From an uncultured Clostridia bacterium (GTDB lineage: Bacteria > Bacillota > Clostridia > Oscillospirales > Oscillospiraceae): 64,000 nucleotides of DNA. The translations under genes and the position numbers were made by a program. Location: positions 319,605 to 383,604 of the forward strand of contig CANSAE010000001.1 in the NCBI GenBank assembly GCA_947644595.1, given 5' to 3'. How positions within the stretch are numbered: position 1 is the stretch's first letter; each line of letters opens with the position of its first letter. Below, piece after piece: positions 43,808 through 52,001 of this stretch. The notes under the pieces are model-generated. The model saw only the letters and a program-made list of their open reading frames with translations, ran no database searches and was not told the DNA's origin.

Positions 43808-44398
43808 TCATCCCAACCAATTTAAAACCTGCGTCCACGCCGCGCTGAGAATCACGCTGTATGCCGCGATGGCAAAGGGCTTCCCCAACAGGATAATGGC
43901 TGTATACCGCCGCCAGGACATGGGCGTTGTCCCCGCCAGGTAGCACAGGAAGTCATCCGGCGCTACCGGGAGAAAAATGGCAACGGCAAACCACAGGTCG
44001 AATTTACCTTTTTTCGTCCAGCTGTCATATTTATCAATAGTCTTTTGCTGAAAAAGTCTGGGCAACAACGGCCGGCCATAGGTCTTGGCTACGGCAAACG
44101 CCAGCAGCGACCCGGCACAGATTCCCACATAGTTATATACAAAGCCCCAGACCGGGCCAAACATGATGACCCCTACCACACAGCCGATCGCCCCGGGCAA
44201 TATGGGGATGACTACCTGCACCGCCTGAATAACGGTAAAAATCACCGGGCCCCAAATCCCTACACGATGCACCAAGGCTTCCATAGCCTCCTGGGACGTG
44301 AGCACACCGCTTTGCCAAGCCCAAATGCCGAGGACCACACATCCGGCAAAGCCCAACAGCGGCAGCCAGCGTGTTGCCTGCGTACTTGTTCGGCTCAT
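43808..44398 (-). CDS. TVP38/TMEM64 (DedA/VTT-like) membrane protein
   Basis: A 196-residue membrane protein with about five helices. VVIPILPGAIGCVVGVIMFGPVWGFVYNYVGICAGSLLAFAVAKTYG and FLPVAPDDFLCYLAGTTPMSWRRY are the VTT-domain signature regions. VTT proteins help move lipids across membranes. It overlaps the upstream glycosyltransferase stop by 4 bases, so the three proteins likely act in one glycolipid pathway. Confidence 0.9.
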   Translation of the reverse strand: MSRTSTQATRWLPLLGFAGCVVLGIWAWQSGVLTSQEAMEALVHRVGIWGPVIFTVIQAVQVVIPILPGAIGCVVGVIMFGPVWGFVYNYVGICAGSLLAFAVAKTYGRPLLPRLFQQKTIDKYDSWTKKGKFDLWFAVAIFLPVAPDDFLCYLAGTTPMSWRRYTAIILLGKPFAIAAYSVILSAAWTQVLNWLG

Positions 44399-45564
44399 GC
44401 GGAGACCTCCCGCAAGGGACTGCGGTGCCAGGCGATCTGTTCCCGGTACACATGTTCTACGCTTTCTGCAAAGGCCGGAACCGAATACCGGCGGCCCACC
44501 GCCAAAGCCGCATCGCTCATAGCAGCACGCAGCTCGGGATGTTCCAGCAGCTGACGGACGCGCGCGACGGCATCCAATTCTGTACGGTACTGCCAGCCGT
44601 TTTCACCGTTTACAAGAATTTCTTCCAGACAGTCGTCCTTCCGGCAGAGCATGGGAAGTCCGGAGGATAACGCCTCAAAATAAGTCAGCCCCTGGGTCTC
44701 GCTGGTAGAGGCACTCACAAACAGGTCGCCGGCCTTGTAATAACGTCCCACATCCTCCGGCGGGACCATACCGGCGAAAATCACCCTGTCCGCGACACCC
44801 AAATCCCGGGCACGGCATTCCAGGTTCTCCCGGTCCGGTCCGTCTCCTACCAGAAGCAGGGTCACAGGCAGATGTTCCATGCCGGTCATCATATGGATCA
44901 ATTCTCCGAAATTCTTTTCTTTTGCCAAACGCCCCACGGAGACCAACACGAAGCGATTTTCCGGAATCCCCAGTGCCTGCCGCACCGCCATGCCATCTGC
45001 TGCGGCCGCAATAAAGCGGGACTGCTCAATCCCCGTGGGAATCACATAAATGGGCGATTCTACATTGTAACCCGTCAATAGCCGGGCTACTTTTTCCGAC
45101 GGAACGATCACGCAGTCCGTGCGGCCGGTGATCCATCTGGAAAATTTTTCCACGAGATGTTGTCCGATATTCTCGCTGGGGCAAAAGTAATGGGTATACT
45201 CCGCATAGACCGTGTGATACGTATGCACCAGCGGAATATTCAGCCGCTCGCTGATGTGCCGCGCCATGAAAAACGTGCTGAATTCGCAATTAGAATGTAC
45301 CACATCCGGGTGCCAGCGCATCAGGTCACGGATATATGTGCTGCCCAGAGCCGTACGCAGTCTGGCGCCGGGATACACCCGCCCCACATTCACAGAGCCG
45401 ATATAAGTCACGCCGTCCCGTTCCCAGGAATGAGCATTGGGAGACAGCGTCAAAATCCGCACCTCATGTCCCAGTTCTTCCAGACCCCGGCGAAGATTTA
45501 AAATAGAAGTCACAACGCCGTTTACTGCGTCCATATTCCAGTCGGATGTCAGCAATATTTTCAT
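44395..45564 (-). CDS. GT4-family glycosyltransferase (diacylglycerol glucosyltransferase-like)
   Basis: A 389-residue GT-B enzyme. MKILLTSDWNMDAVNGVVTSIL is the acceptor-domain opening with the Asn-Gly-Val loop seen in diacylglycerol glucosyltransferases. VSVGRLAKEKNFGELIHMM binds the donor phosphate, and ETQGLTYFEALSSGLPMLCRKDDCLEE gives the EX7E motif. Family members make glycolipid anchors for lipoteichoic acid. GAGGAGG lies before the ATG at 45564. First gene of the three-gene operon. Confidence 0.9.
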   Translation of the reverse strand: MKILLTSDWNMDAVNGVVTSILNLRRGLEELGHEVRILTLSPNAHSWERDGVTYIGSVNVGRVYPGARLRTALGSTYIRDLMRWHPDVVHSNCEFSTFFMARHISERLNIPLVHTYHTVYAEYTHYFCPSENIGQHLVEKFSRWITGRTDCVIVPSEKVARLLTGYNVESPIYVIPTGIEQSRFIAAAADGMAVRQALGIPENRFVLVSVGRLAKEKNFGELIHMMTGMEHLPVTLLLVGDGPDRENLECRARDLGVADRVIFAGMVPPEDVGRYYKAGDLFVSASTSETQGLTYFEALSSGLPMLCRKDDCLEEILVNGENGWQYRTELDAVARVRQLLEHPELRAAMSDAALAVGRRYSVPAFAESVEHVYREQIAWHRSPLREVSA

Positions 45565-45616
45565 CTCGTGCCTCCTCATCGGATTTATGTTTGTACTAAT
45601 CAATTAAAACAATAGT

Positions 45617-45645
45617 AAGATAGCACAGTTTATTTCTCCTGTCAA
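45617..45645 (-). promoter_or_regulatory. Promoter of the glycosyltransferase operon
   Basis: On the minus strand TTGACA (45645-45640), 17 bases, TATCTT (45622-45617). Confidence 0.75.
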
Positions 45646-45733
45646 CTATTCTCTGTAAAAAGTATAGAAAAATCCGGTTTAAGAAACAATCCCCGAAAAG
45701 TTTAAGCCTTATTTAAGAATCAGGAACATTTCA

Positions 45734-45762
45734 TTGACAGAACCCACACAGGCGGGCATATT
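45734..45762 (+). promoter_or_regulatory. Possible promoter of the polysaccharide deacetylase gene
   Basis: TTGACA (45734-45739), 17 bases, CATATT (45757-45762). The CATATT-type -10 box would also fit a sporulation sigma factor, as for pdaB in Bacillus. Confidence 0.55.
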
Positions 45763-45812
45763 TTGCCGGACATGGCGATAAGATGTACCAAAACAGACAG
45801 GAGGGATTCTCT

Positions 45813-46403
45813 ATGAAACAATTTTTGAAAACACTTACCAAATGGAAAAAGCCGCTGTCCGCACTGGTAATGGTACTGGTCATCTGCCTGATGTTCTATG
45901 CGGTGAACGCGCCCCAAATCGTAGGCGTGGCCGCCACTGAGCGGGTACTGCCCATCTATTGCGTAGAGCGGGATAATAAAGCTGTATCTTTGACCTTTGA
46001 CGCCGCGTGGGGCAATGAAGACACGCAGATACTTATTGATATACTAAATGAGCACAATGTGAAAGCTACGTTTTTCCTGGTGGGAGACTGGGTGGACCGG
46101 TATCCGGAATCTGTAAAGGCCTTGTCTGACGCCGGGATGGAAGTCATGAACCATTCCAACGACCACGCCCATTTTTCCAAGCTGTCGGAACAGGAGATCG
46201 TGGACAACGTGAATGCCTGCTGCGATAAAATCGAGGCCATTACCGGTACTCGTCCCGGCTTATTCCGCTGCCCTTATGGAGAATATGATGACCATGTGGT
46301 CTCCACCATCAACGGAATGGGCATCCATGTCATCCAGTGGGATGTGGAACTATTGGCAGCATGTGGAAGCATTGACCCGCAATGGATTCTCTTTAAAATC
46401 TAA
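45813..46403 (+). CDS. PdaB-like polysaccharide deacetylase with a damaged C-terminus
   Basis: A 196-residue protein: membrane anchor (about 15-33), then a NodB domain with motif 1 SLTFDAAWGNE, motif 2 MNHSNDHAHF and motif 3 FRCPYGEYDD. The domain reaches VIQWDV, where the D-W of motif 4 is expected, but continues LLAACGSIDPQWILFKI and stops, so motif 4 is broken and motif 5 (L-x-H) is missing. In the next frame the same DNA reads YWQHVEALTRNGFSLKS, resembling the family's last helix, so an internal deletion with frameshift is likely. AGGAGGG precedes the ATG. Activity is doubtful. Confidence 0.75.
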   Translation: MKQFLKTLTKWKKPLSALVMVLVICLMFYAVNAPQIVGVAATERVLPIYCVERDNKAVSLTFDAAWGNEDTQILIDILNEHNVKATFFLVGDWVDRYPESVKALSDAGMEVMNHSNDHAHFSKLSEQEIVDNVNACCDKIEAITGTRPGLFRCPYGEYDDHVVSTINGMGIHVIQWDVELLAACGSIDPQWILFKI

Positions 46404-46446
46404 AACCAGGAGAACAGTTTCCCTGTTCCCCTGGTTTTCTTTTTTC
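46404..46446 (+). terminator. Terminator after the deacetylase gene
   Basis: AAACCAGG-A-GAACAG, loop, CTGTTC-C-CCTGGTTT, then TCTTTTTT. It separates two convergent genes. Confidence 0.85.
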
Positions 46447-46448
46447 CC

Positions 46449-48821
46449 TCAGCTGATGAGCCCGTATTTTCTTTTGACCCGCTCCAATTTCTCCAGCATG
46501 GGTTCTGCAGCAAACCATAGGAACACAAACGTCGCTCCGCCTTGGATGCAATCCATCGGAAACCCGGCAGCATAGTACGTCAGAAGAATCGGCCATGTGG
46601 GCGGGTCAGCCCAGAGCAATGCGGAGGAGGTGTTCATGATAACACCGTACAACAAAACAGAGGCTGCCCCGCCGAACAAACTCAGTGCCAGGCGATTTTT
46701 CCGGGAGCACCTGGAAAAAAGTACACCGGCCAAAAATCCTGTAAGGCCGGCAGCAAACATCTGCCACGGTGTCCACGGCCCCTGGCCAAACAGCAAGTTG
46801 GACACCAGCATGGACAGCGCCCCCACCAAAAAGCCCGTTTCTCCTCCCAGTGCGGCGCCGGCTACGATCGCCACAGCAATCACCGGCTTACATTGGGGAA
46901 GCATAAACAATGCTGAACGCCCGACAACCGCAATGCCGCATAAAACGGCGATCACAGCCAGTTCTCTGGCCTGCGGTCTGCGGCCTTCAAACAGAATAAA
47001 AAACGGAAGCATTGCTTCTAATAGGACCAGTAGAGAGACAACCGTATATTTCCTGCTTCCCAGACCATGCATCCCGAAATACAGCGTCATAGGGATAAGC
47101 AGCAAAATGATTGTGGCAGCCACCATGGTACAAATCCGATGTTTCGGACGTTGCACCGGTGCGTCAGCACAGGTTGCCGGAGCTCTTACCGCCATACTGT
47201 CCAGCGGCCGTTCCGGCTGTTTCCTTCCCTCCCCACCACAGGCTGCGATCAGATCACCGGCAGTTACCGCCTCCGGCAGCACAGTTCGGGCCATGCGGTT
47301 GGCGGAGGTCGTGTAAAAGCTGTTTCCGGAGAAAAAGTCTCTCGGCGGGCCTTCTGCTGTGATGCTTCCCTGAAACAGCAACGCGCAGCGGTGGGCATAT
47401 TGCGCACAAAATTCAAGGTCATGACTGACCGCCACAACGGTTTTTCTCCGGTCACAGAGATCCTGCAATATCTCGCCCAGACTTTCTTTGAAGTCTGGGT
47501 CCAGTCCCTTGGTAGGCTCGTCCAAAAGGAGGATATCCGGGTCCGAAAGCAAGATTTTGGCCAGCGCTGCCCGCTGTTGTTCCCCGCCGGACAAATCATA
47601 GGGATGCCGGTGGAGCAGATATTCCAAACGGCAAATTGCAATCACTGTTTCAAAAAACTCCCGATCTGCGGTCACATCCAGCAGGTCCTCCAAAACAGTT
47701 TTCCGCACAAATACCGCTCGGGGCGATTGGGGCAGCATGGCAATGCTGCCCTTGGCCGTTACAGTTCCGCGATAAGGGCGCGCATAGCCGGCAAGCAGTC
47801 GCAGCGCCGTGGTTTTCCCTGTGCCGTTTCCGCCAAGCAGCGCTAAAAATTCACCTTTCTGCACCGTGAGCGACAAACCTTGTACCACGTCTGCCCCGTT
47901 CCGTTCATAACGAAACCACAAGTCCTTCACTTGAAGGACTGTCTCCCCGGAAACGGCCTTCTGCGTTTCCGGCAGTGGGAGCAAGGGACGTTCCGCCGCA
48001 AAGGCTTCCAGCCACGTACGGCCTTCCCCTATCGTGACAGGCGGCTCCTCTCCGAATTTTACGGAGGCCCACACGCGCATGGGAACCGGCATACTTTCAA
48101 ACATACAGTGACCCGATTCCCGCAGCCCAGTGCCGACGCTTTGCGGTGTTCCCTGAGAAAAAATCCGTCCTGCATCCAGCACTGCCGCATAAGTGGCAAT
48201 TGGGAAGGCCTCCTCCAGCCTATGCTCGGAAAGCATAATCGTCGTTCCCAGCTCCCGGTTGAGTTTTCCCAGCATGGACAAAAATTCCGATGCCGCGATG
48301 GGATCTAATTGGCTGGTGGGCTCATCCAAAATCAGAAGCGATGGCTGCGTCACCATCACAGCCGCCAGATTCAACAACTGCTTTTGCCCGCCGGACAGGT
48401 CTGCCGTGTTTCGGTCAAACCATGCCTGTATGCCGAAAAAACTGGCCATTTCCGAAACACGGCGCCGAATCGACGGAGTGTCCGTTCCCAGACTTTCCAG
48501 GCCAAAGGCCAACTCATGCCAGACCCGGTCCGTCACAATCTGGTCCTCCGGGGACTGGGAAACAAAGCCGATCTCCCGGCTTTGAACGCGCCGGTCAAGC
48601 TGCTCTAAAGGAACGCCCCGGAACAGGATTTCTCCTGTCCGGTTCCCGTGAGGCGTAAGGTCCGTCTTTAGCTGCCGCAGGAGCGTACTTTTTCCGCTGC
48701 CGGAAGGGCCGCATAAAACCAGGAAAGCCCCCTGAGGTACGGATAAATCAATTTCGTCCAGCGCCTTCTCGCTGCACTGTGGATAAGAAAAGCTCAAAGA
48801 TCGGAGCGTAAGTATTTCCAT
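46449..48821 (-). CDS. ECF transporter ATPase-ATPase-S component fusion (probable cobalamin type)
   Basis: A 790-residue protein. Two ABC ATPases come first: Walker A GPSGSGKST and GGNGTGKTT, signatures LSGGQKQLLNLA and LSGGEQQRAALA, Walker B LLILDEPTSQLD and ILLLDEPTKGLD. A Pro/Arg-rich linker (about 560-600) leads to six membrane helices (about 605-775) of an ECF S component, including LFMLPQCKPVIAVAIVAGAALGGETGFLVGALSMLVSNLLFGQGPWTPWQM. Duplicated ATPase chains occur in predicted cobalamin ECF systems (CbrU), but adding the S component to the same chain is unusual. The ATG at 48821 follows AAAGGAGG and overlaps the T-component gene by 28 bases. Confidence 0.9.
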   Translation of the reverse strand: MEILTLRSLSFSYPQCSEKALDEIDLSVPQGAFLVLCGPSGSGKSTLLRQLKTDLTPHGNRTGEILFRGVPLEQLDRRVQSREIGFVSQSPEDQIVTDRVWHELAFGLESLGTDTPSIRRRVSEMASFFGIQAWFDRNTADLSGGQKQLLNLAAVMVTQPSLLILDEPTSQLDPIAASEFLSMLGKLNRELGTTIMLSEHRLEEAFPIATYAAVLDAGRIFSQGTPQSVGTGLRESGHCMFESMPVPMRVWASVKFGEEPPVTIGEGRTWLEAFAAERPLLPLPETQKAVSGETVLQVKDLWFRYERNGADVVQGLSLTVQKGEFLALLGGNGTGKTTALRLLAGYARPYRGTVTAKGSIAMLPQSPRAVFVRKTVLEDLLDVTADREFFETVIAICRLEYLLHRHPYDLSGGEQQRAALAKILLSDPDILLLDEPTKGLDPDFKESLGEILQDLCDRRKTVVAVSHDLEFCAQYAHRCALLFQGSITAEGPPRDFFSGNSFYTTSANRMARTVLPEAVTAGDLIAACGGEGRKQPERPLDSMAVRAPATCADAPVQRPKHRICTMVAATIILLLIPMTLYFGMHGLGSRKYTVVSLLVLLEAMLPFFILFEGRRPQARELAVIAVLCGIAVVGRSALFMLPQCKPVIAVAIVAGAALGGETGFLVGALSMLVSNLLFGQGPWTPWQMFAAGLTGFLAGVLFSRCSRKNRLALSLFGGAASVLLYGVIMNTSSALLWADPPTWPILLTYYAAGFPMDCIQGGATFVFLWFAAEPMLEKLERVKRKYGLIS

Positions 48822-49684
48822 GTTCGCGCCTCCTTTCCATGCAGGATCAGCGGGGTCAGGCACAAAGCCAGATAACACAGCAGACAAAGCACAGTGGCAG
48901 GATCACACACGCCGTGCATCCCGGGGAACCAACTCCAACGGAGATATCCCGACATCCATCCATACAAAACTGCCCCGCCGCAGAAAATCAGCCATGCCAA
49001 TATCCATCCGTCTCTTGCTGAAAAACGGTACCGGGAGAACGATGTTCTGACGGGCAACCCGTACCCCCGGCTTTTCATACTGTCCGCTGTGTCAACTGCG
49101 TTCTCCAGCGCCCACGACACTGTGACGGACACAATCTTTGCGCTTTCCCGCGCCCGATAAAGTACATTACGGGCGGCAGGCGCATTCCATATCTGCTGCG
49201 CCTCCCGAACCTCCTGGTAATGGGCTTTGCAGCGGGGCAGGAATCGCAATGTCATTGACAGTACCAGCGACAGTGCGGGACAGACACGGCCAAACAGGCA
49301 AATCCATTTGTCTGCCGTCATCACTGACGCACAGCAGCCATACCATATGACTACAGATGCCAACATCAAGGCAGCGGCCCCACTGTATGCAATGCTCTCC
49401 AACGTCAGGGGGTTCCCCGTCGGCAGATAGGTCAGGATCGTACTGCCCCGATGGTTGAACATCACATTCACCAGCGCCGCCGCCAAGGCCATAGGTAAGA
49501 CAGCCTTCCATAGAATGCGAACGGTGCGCCTTCCAGAGAGCACAGCACCGTACCCAACCGCACAGGCCAGGGAAAACGACAGACTGACCGGGTGCAAAAT
49601 ACATGCGCCAAATAGCAGTACCAACGTGAAGTACAGCATTGCCACTACAGGATGACAATCAGAAAATGGGTCACGATATTCCAT
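48794..49684 (-). CDS. ECF transporter T component (EcfT/CbiQ family)
   Basis: A 296-residue membrane protein with about six helices. The coupling-helix region carries the Ala-Arg-Gly type motif as DTADSMKSRGYGLP preceded by LRFLPRCKAHYQEVREAQQIW, which is the CbiQ/EcfT signature that contacts the ATPases. It starts 15 bases after the DUF4430 gene and overlaps the fused ATPase-S gene. With that protein it makes a complete ECF importer. Confidence 0.93.
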   Translation of the reverse strand: MEYRDPFSDCHPVVAMLYFTLVLLFGACILHPVSLSFSLACAVGYGAVLSGRRTVRILWKAVLPMALAAALVNVMFNHRGSTILTYLPTGNPLTLESIAYSGAAALMLASVVIWYGCCASVMTADKWICLFGRVCPALSLVLSMTLRFLPRCKAHYQEVREAQQIWNAPAARNVLYRARESAKIVSVTVSWALENAVDTADSMKSRGYGLPVRTSFSRYRFSARDGWILAWLIFCGGAVLYGWMSGYLRWSWFPGMHGVCDPATVLCLLCYLALCLTPLILHGKEARTWKYLRSDL

Positions 49685-49699
49685 AAATCCTCACTCGTC

Positions 49700-50275
49700 T
49701 CACGGTTCACTCAAATCACAATGATAGGCCCAACAAATGGAATCTCCGGACTCCAGAACATATTGATTACAGCCGTAGTTTGGCGAGCGGTCATTCACGG
49801 TATAGGACCACCCAGACAATGGTCCGCAGTCCGTCTCATAGAGATTGCCGATTCCCTCAACATAGGTGGAATGGTATGCCGGGGTGATGCTGAATTCCAA
49901 ATGGATCCCCAAGTCCCTGCAAGTTCGCTGGAGCACATCAAATACCGTTTCCCCCTCCGTGAACGCTGCTTCCACAGGGGCAAGAAGATTCCCGTCCTCC
50001 GGCACAAGGTCACGCTTGTCCTCATCCAATTCCTCCAAATGCGCCAAAAGTTCCGCGCAGGTAATTGAAATGGTACAAGTCTGTTCCGGTACCGGCGTGG
50101 GCTGTACCGGTTCCGTCGCGGGGGGCGATACCGGTACATCCGCAGGCGTGGGCGTGGGAGCTGGTGTGGACACGGAAATAGGTGTGGGCACCGGACTGGG
50201 GGCGGGGGTATCACTGCGGCAGCCCGTCAGCAGCAAAGCTATCAGCAAAAGAAGCAGCTTCACACACTTTTGCAT
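49700..50275 (-). CDS. DUF4430-domain lipoprotein (transcobalamin C-terminal-like)
   Basis: A 191-residue lipoprotein: signal ending LLLTGC (lipid Cys19), a long Pro/Thr/Val linker (about 22-65), then a compact domain (about 66-190). The domain contains GETVFDVLQRTCRDLGIHLEF, YVEGIGNLYETDCGPLSGWSYTVND and CNQYVLESGDSICWAYHC, which is the DUF4430 pattern. DUF4430 has the fold of the C-terminal beta domain of intrinsic factor and transcobalamin, which closes over vitamin B12. It sits between the SLH protein and the ECF genes, so a surface B12-binding role is likely but inferred. Confidence 0.88.
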   Translation of the reverse strand: MQKCVKLLLLLIALLLTGCRSDTPAPSPVPTPISVSTPAPTPTPADVPVSPPATEPVQPTPVPEQTCTISITCAELLAHLEELDEDKRDLVPEDGNLLAPVEAAFTEGETVFDVLQRTCRDLGIHLEFSITPAYHSTYVEGIGNLYETDCGPLSGWSYTVNDRSPNYGCNQYVLESGDSICWAYHCDLSEP

Positions 50276-50287
50276 GGCAGGCCCCCG

Positions 50288-51766
50288 TTACAGCAAATCC
50301 GCTGTTTGAAGCAGCGCATAAATTTCCTGCGCCATCTCTCCGCGGGTAATCTGCTCCGAGCCGCGCAGATCACTGCCGAGTTCCGGTGCGCCGGCCAGCG
50401 CCGCGGCCTGCTCCAGCATAATCCCGGCTTCCTGCCGAGTAATGGCGCCTTCCGGATCAAAAATGCCATTGCCCCGGCCATGGATGATCCCGTATTCAGC
50501 GGCGGTGCCAACGTAAGAAGCATACCAACGTTCCGCTGGAACATCCGTAAATCGTTCTCCCGCTTTGGGTGCCAAACCAAGGGCCTGGACGGTAATCGCA
50601 GCAAACTGGGCACGTGTCATGGTCTCTTGCGGATGAAAGTACCCATCTCCCATACCGTTCACGATCCCACGGGCCGCCAAGGCCTCCACAGCCTCCCGCT
50701 CCTGTTCCGGAATATCCGGGAATGCCTTTTGTCCGTCCCGGACCGGCAGAACCTTTACATCCGGGTGCTTTTCGGCGGCGAAGGTCAATGAATCCGTCAT
50801 TTGAAACAATGGGGCTTGTCCGTCAGCGGTTCTCTGCACTGCGATCAGACCCTGAAGCGCCTGTTCGCTGGCCATCAGGTCCGCACCGATGGTGTCTGCG
50901 CTATGGGCAAAGCCGTTTCCCTTTGTATAAAACCCCATCAGGTCATCCAACAGTGTATTTCCGTTTTTCAGAAACCGCGGGTCTTTCGCCGAAACTTCCA
51001 GCGTGCAGAGGGCCACCAGCATTTGGGCACTGCCCTCCAAATTCGGCGCGCCCCAGCTTGTAAAGCCGCCGGCATCGTTTTGCAGCGCGCTCATGCGGGA
51101 AAGTCCTGCATCAATGGCCGCAGAAACCGCTTCCTGATCCCGATAGGGCGCCAAAGCCTGAAGGGCCATGCCGGTCATATCCGGTTCCGCTTCACTATCT
51201 GCATCGCACATGAAATTCCAGCCGCCTCCAGGCAGACAGTTTTCCAGAATATAGTCAATGTACATCTGACGTGTCACCTGCGTACTGGCAGCGCCGTTTT
51301 CCGGCATGGGATATTCGCGGCTGTCCAGGGCCAGCAGCGCAAAAATCGCACCGTTGATCCCCTGGCGGACCGTTTTATCAAAATCCCCCAGAGGCACGGT
51401 CAGGTCATAGCCGGCTACATCCCGGGCATCTTTGCCAATGGCGGACAATGCCAGAATCACCCGGCTGTATTCCGTATATTTCCGCTCATCCAGCATTCCG
51501 CTGCAAGCGCGCACCTTCGCGGCCACGGCCGCATAATAGTTCTGATAATACCGCGCCGGAACAGAAGCGCCCCCTCGGGCCAGCGCCAGAACGGTCCAAT
51601 CTCCGCCGATGGCTCCAATCCGGGCATCAGGCACGGACCGAAGCAAAAATGCCGACGTATCCGCAATGGCATCCTTCGGTTCTGCGGCAAAAGCGCCGGT
51701 CGTCAGGCTCAGGCCCAAAAGCAATACCAGAAGCAGGCTCAAACCGCGTGTTTTAATGTTGCTCAT
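50288..51766 (-). CDS. SLH-anchored protein with alpha/alpha-barrel-like N-terminal domain
   Basis: A 492-residue exported protein. After a signal peptide (ending AFAAEP) come about 300 residues of paired helices with repeated LPGGGWNF, MTGMALQALAPYRD, ALQNDAGGFTSWGAPNLEGSAQMLVAL and ASEQALQGLIAVQR elements. This is the prenyltransferase/terpene-cyclase-like barrel that also forms the N-domain of transcobalamin. Three SLH domains follow (about 340-490: FPDIPEQEREAVEALAARGIVNGMGDGYFHPQETMTRAQFA and repeats), which hold it to the cell wall. The second ATG (51766) is preferred because GGAG lies seven bases upstream. First gene of the ECF operon. Confidence 0.87.
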   Translation of the reverse strand: MSNIKTRGLSLLLVLLLGLSLTTGAFAAEPKDAIADTSAFLLRSVPDARIGAIGGDWTVLALARGGASVPARYYQNYYAAVAAKVRACSGMLDERKYTEYSRVILALSAIGKDARDVAGYDLTVPLGDFDKTVRQGINGAIFALLALDSREYPMPENGAASTQVTRQMYIDYILENCLPGGGWNFMCDADSEAEPDMTGMALQALAPYRDQEAVSAAIDAGLSRMSALQNDAGGFTSWGAPNLEGSAQMLVALCTLEVSAKDPRFLKNGNTLLDDLMGFYTKGNGFAHSADTIGADLMASEQALQGLIAVQRTADGQAPLFQMTDSLTFAAEKHPDVKVLPVRDGQKAFPDIPEQEREAVEALAARGIVNGMGDGYFHPQETMTRAQFAAITVQALGLAPKAGERFTDVPAERWYASYVGTAAEYGIIHGRGNGIFDPEGAITRQEAGIMLEQAAALAGAPELGSDLRGSEQITRGEMAQEIYALLQTADLL

Positions 51767-51857
51767 ATTCATTCTCCATCTCTCATAAATATGCGAAGTT
51801 TACTTCAGCAGCAGTCCGTCCGCCCCGCGGCGAAACAGTCTGTTCCATCGTGTATGT

Positions 51858-51886
51858 ATCATACCAAGTTTCCCATTCCTTGACAA
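51858..51886 (-). promoter_or_regulatory. Promoter of the SLH-DUF4430-ECF operon
   Basis: On the minus strand TTGTCA (51886-51881), 17 bases, TATGAT (51863-51858). The leader is about 90 bases and I find no cobalamin riboswitch in it. Confidence 0.75.
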
Positions 51887-51940
51887 GTCCCCCATATGTA
51901 TCTCGTCGAAAAATCTGACGCTTTGCAGTTTCCACTGCCC

Positions 51941-51969
51941 TTGACACAAACTTTTATTAACGATATCAT
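51941..51969 (+). promoter_or_regulatory. Promoter of the MerR regulator gene
   Basis: TTGACA (51941-51946), 17 bases, TATCAT (51964-51969), 32 bases before the start codon. Confidence 0.82.
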
Positions 51970-52001
51970 AACATTATCACCCGTTGAAAGAAGGGAACGC
52001 C

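Noticed and set aside
51767..52001. Cobalamin riboswitch before the SLH-DUF4430-ECF operon
   Set aside because: I looked for the B12 box and conserved core in the leader and did not see them. The B12 assignment therefore rests on protein domains only.
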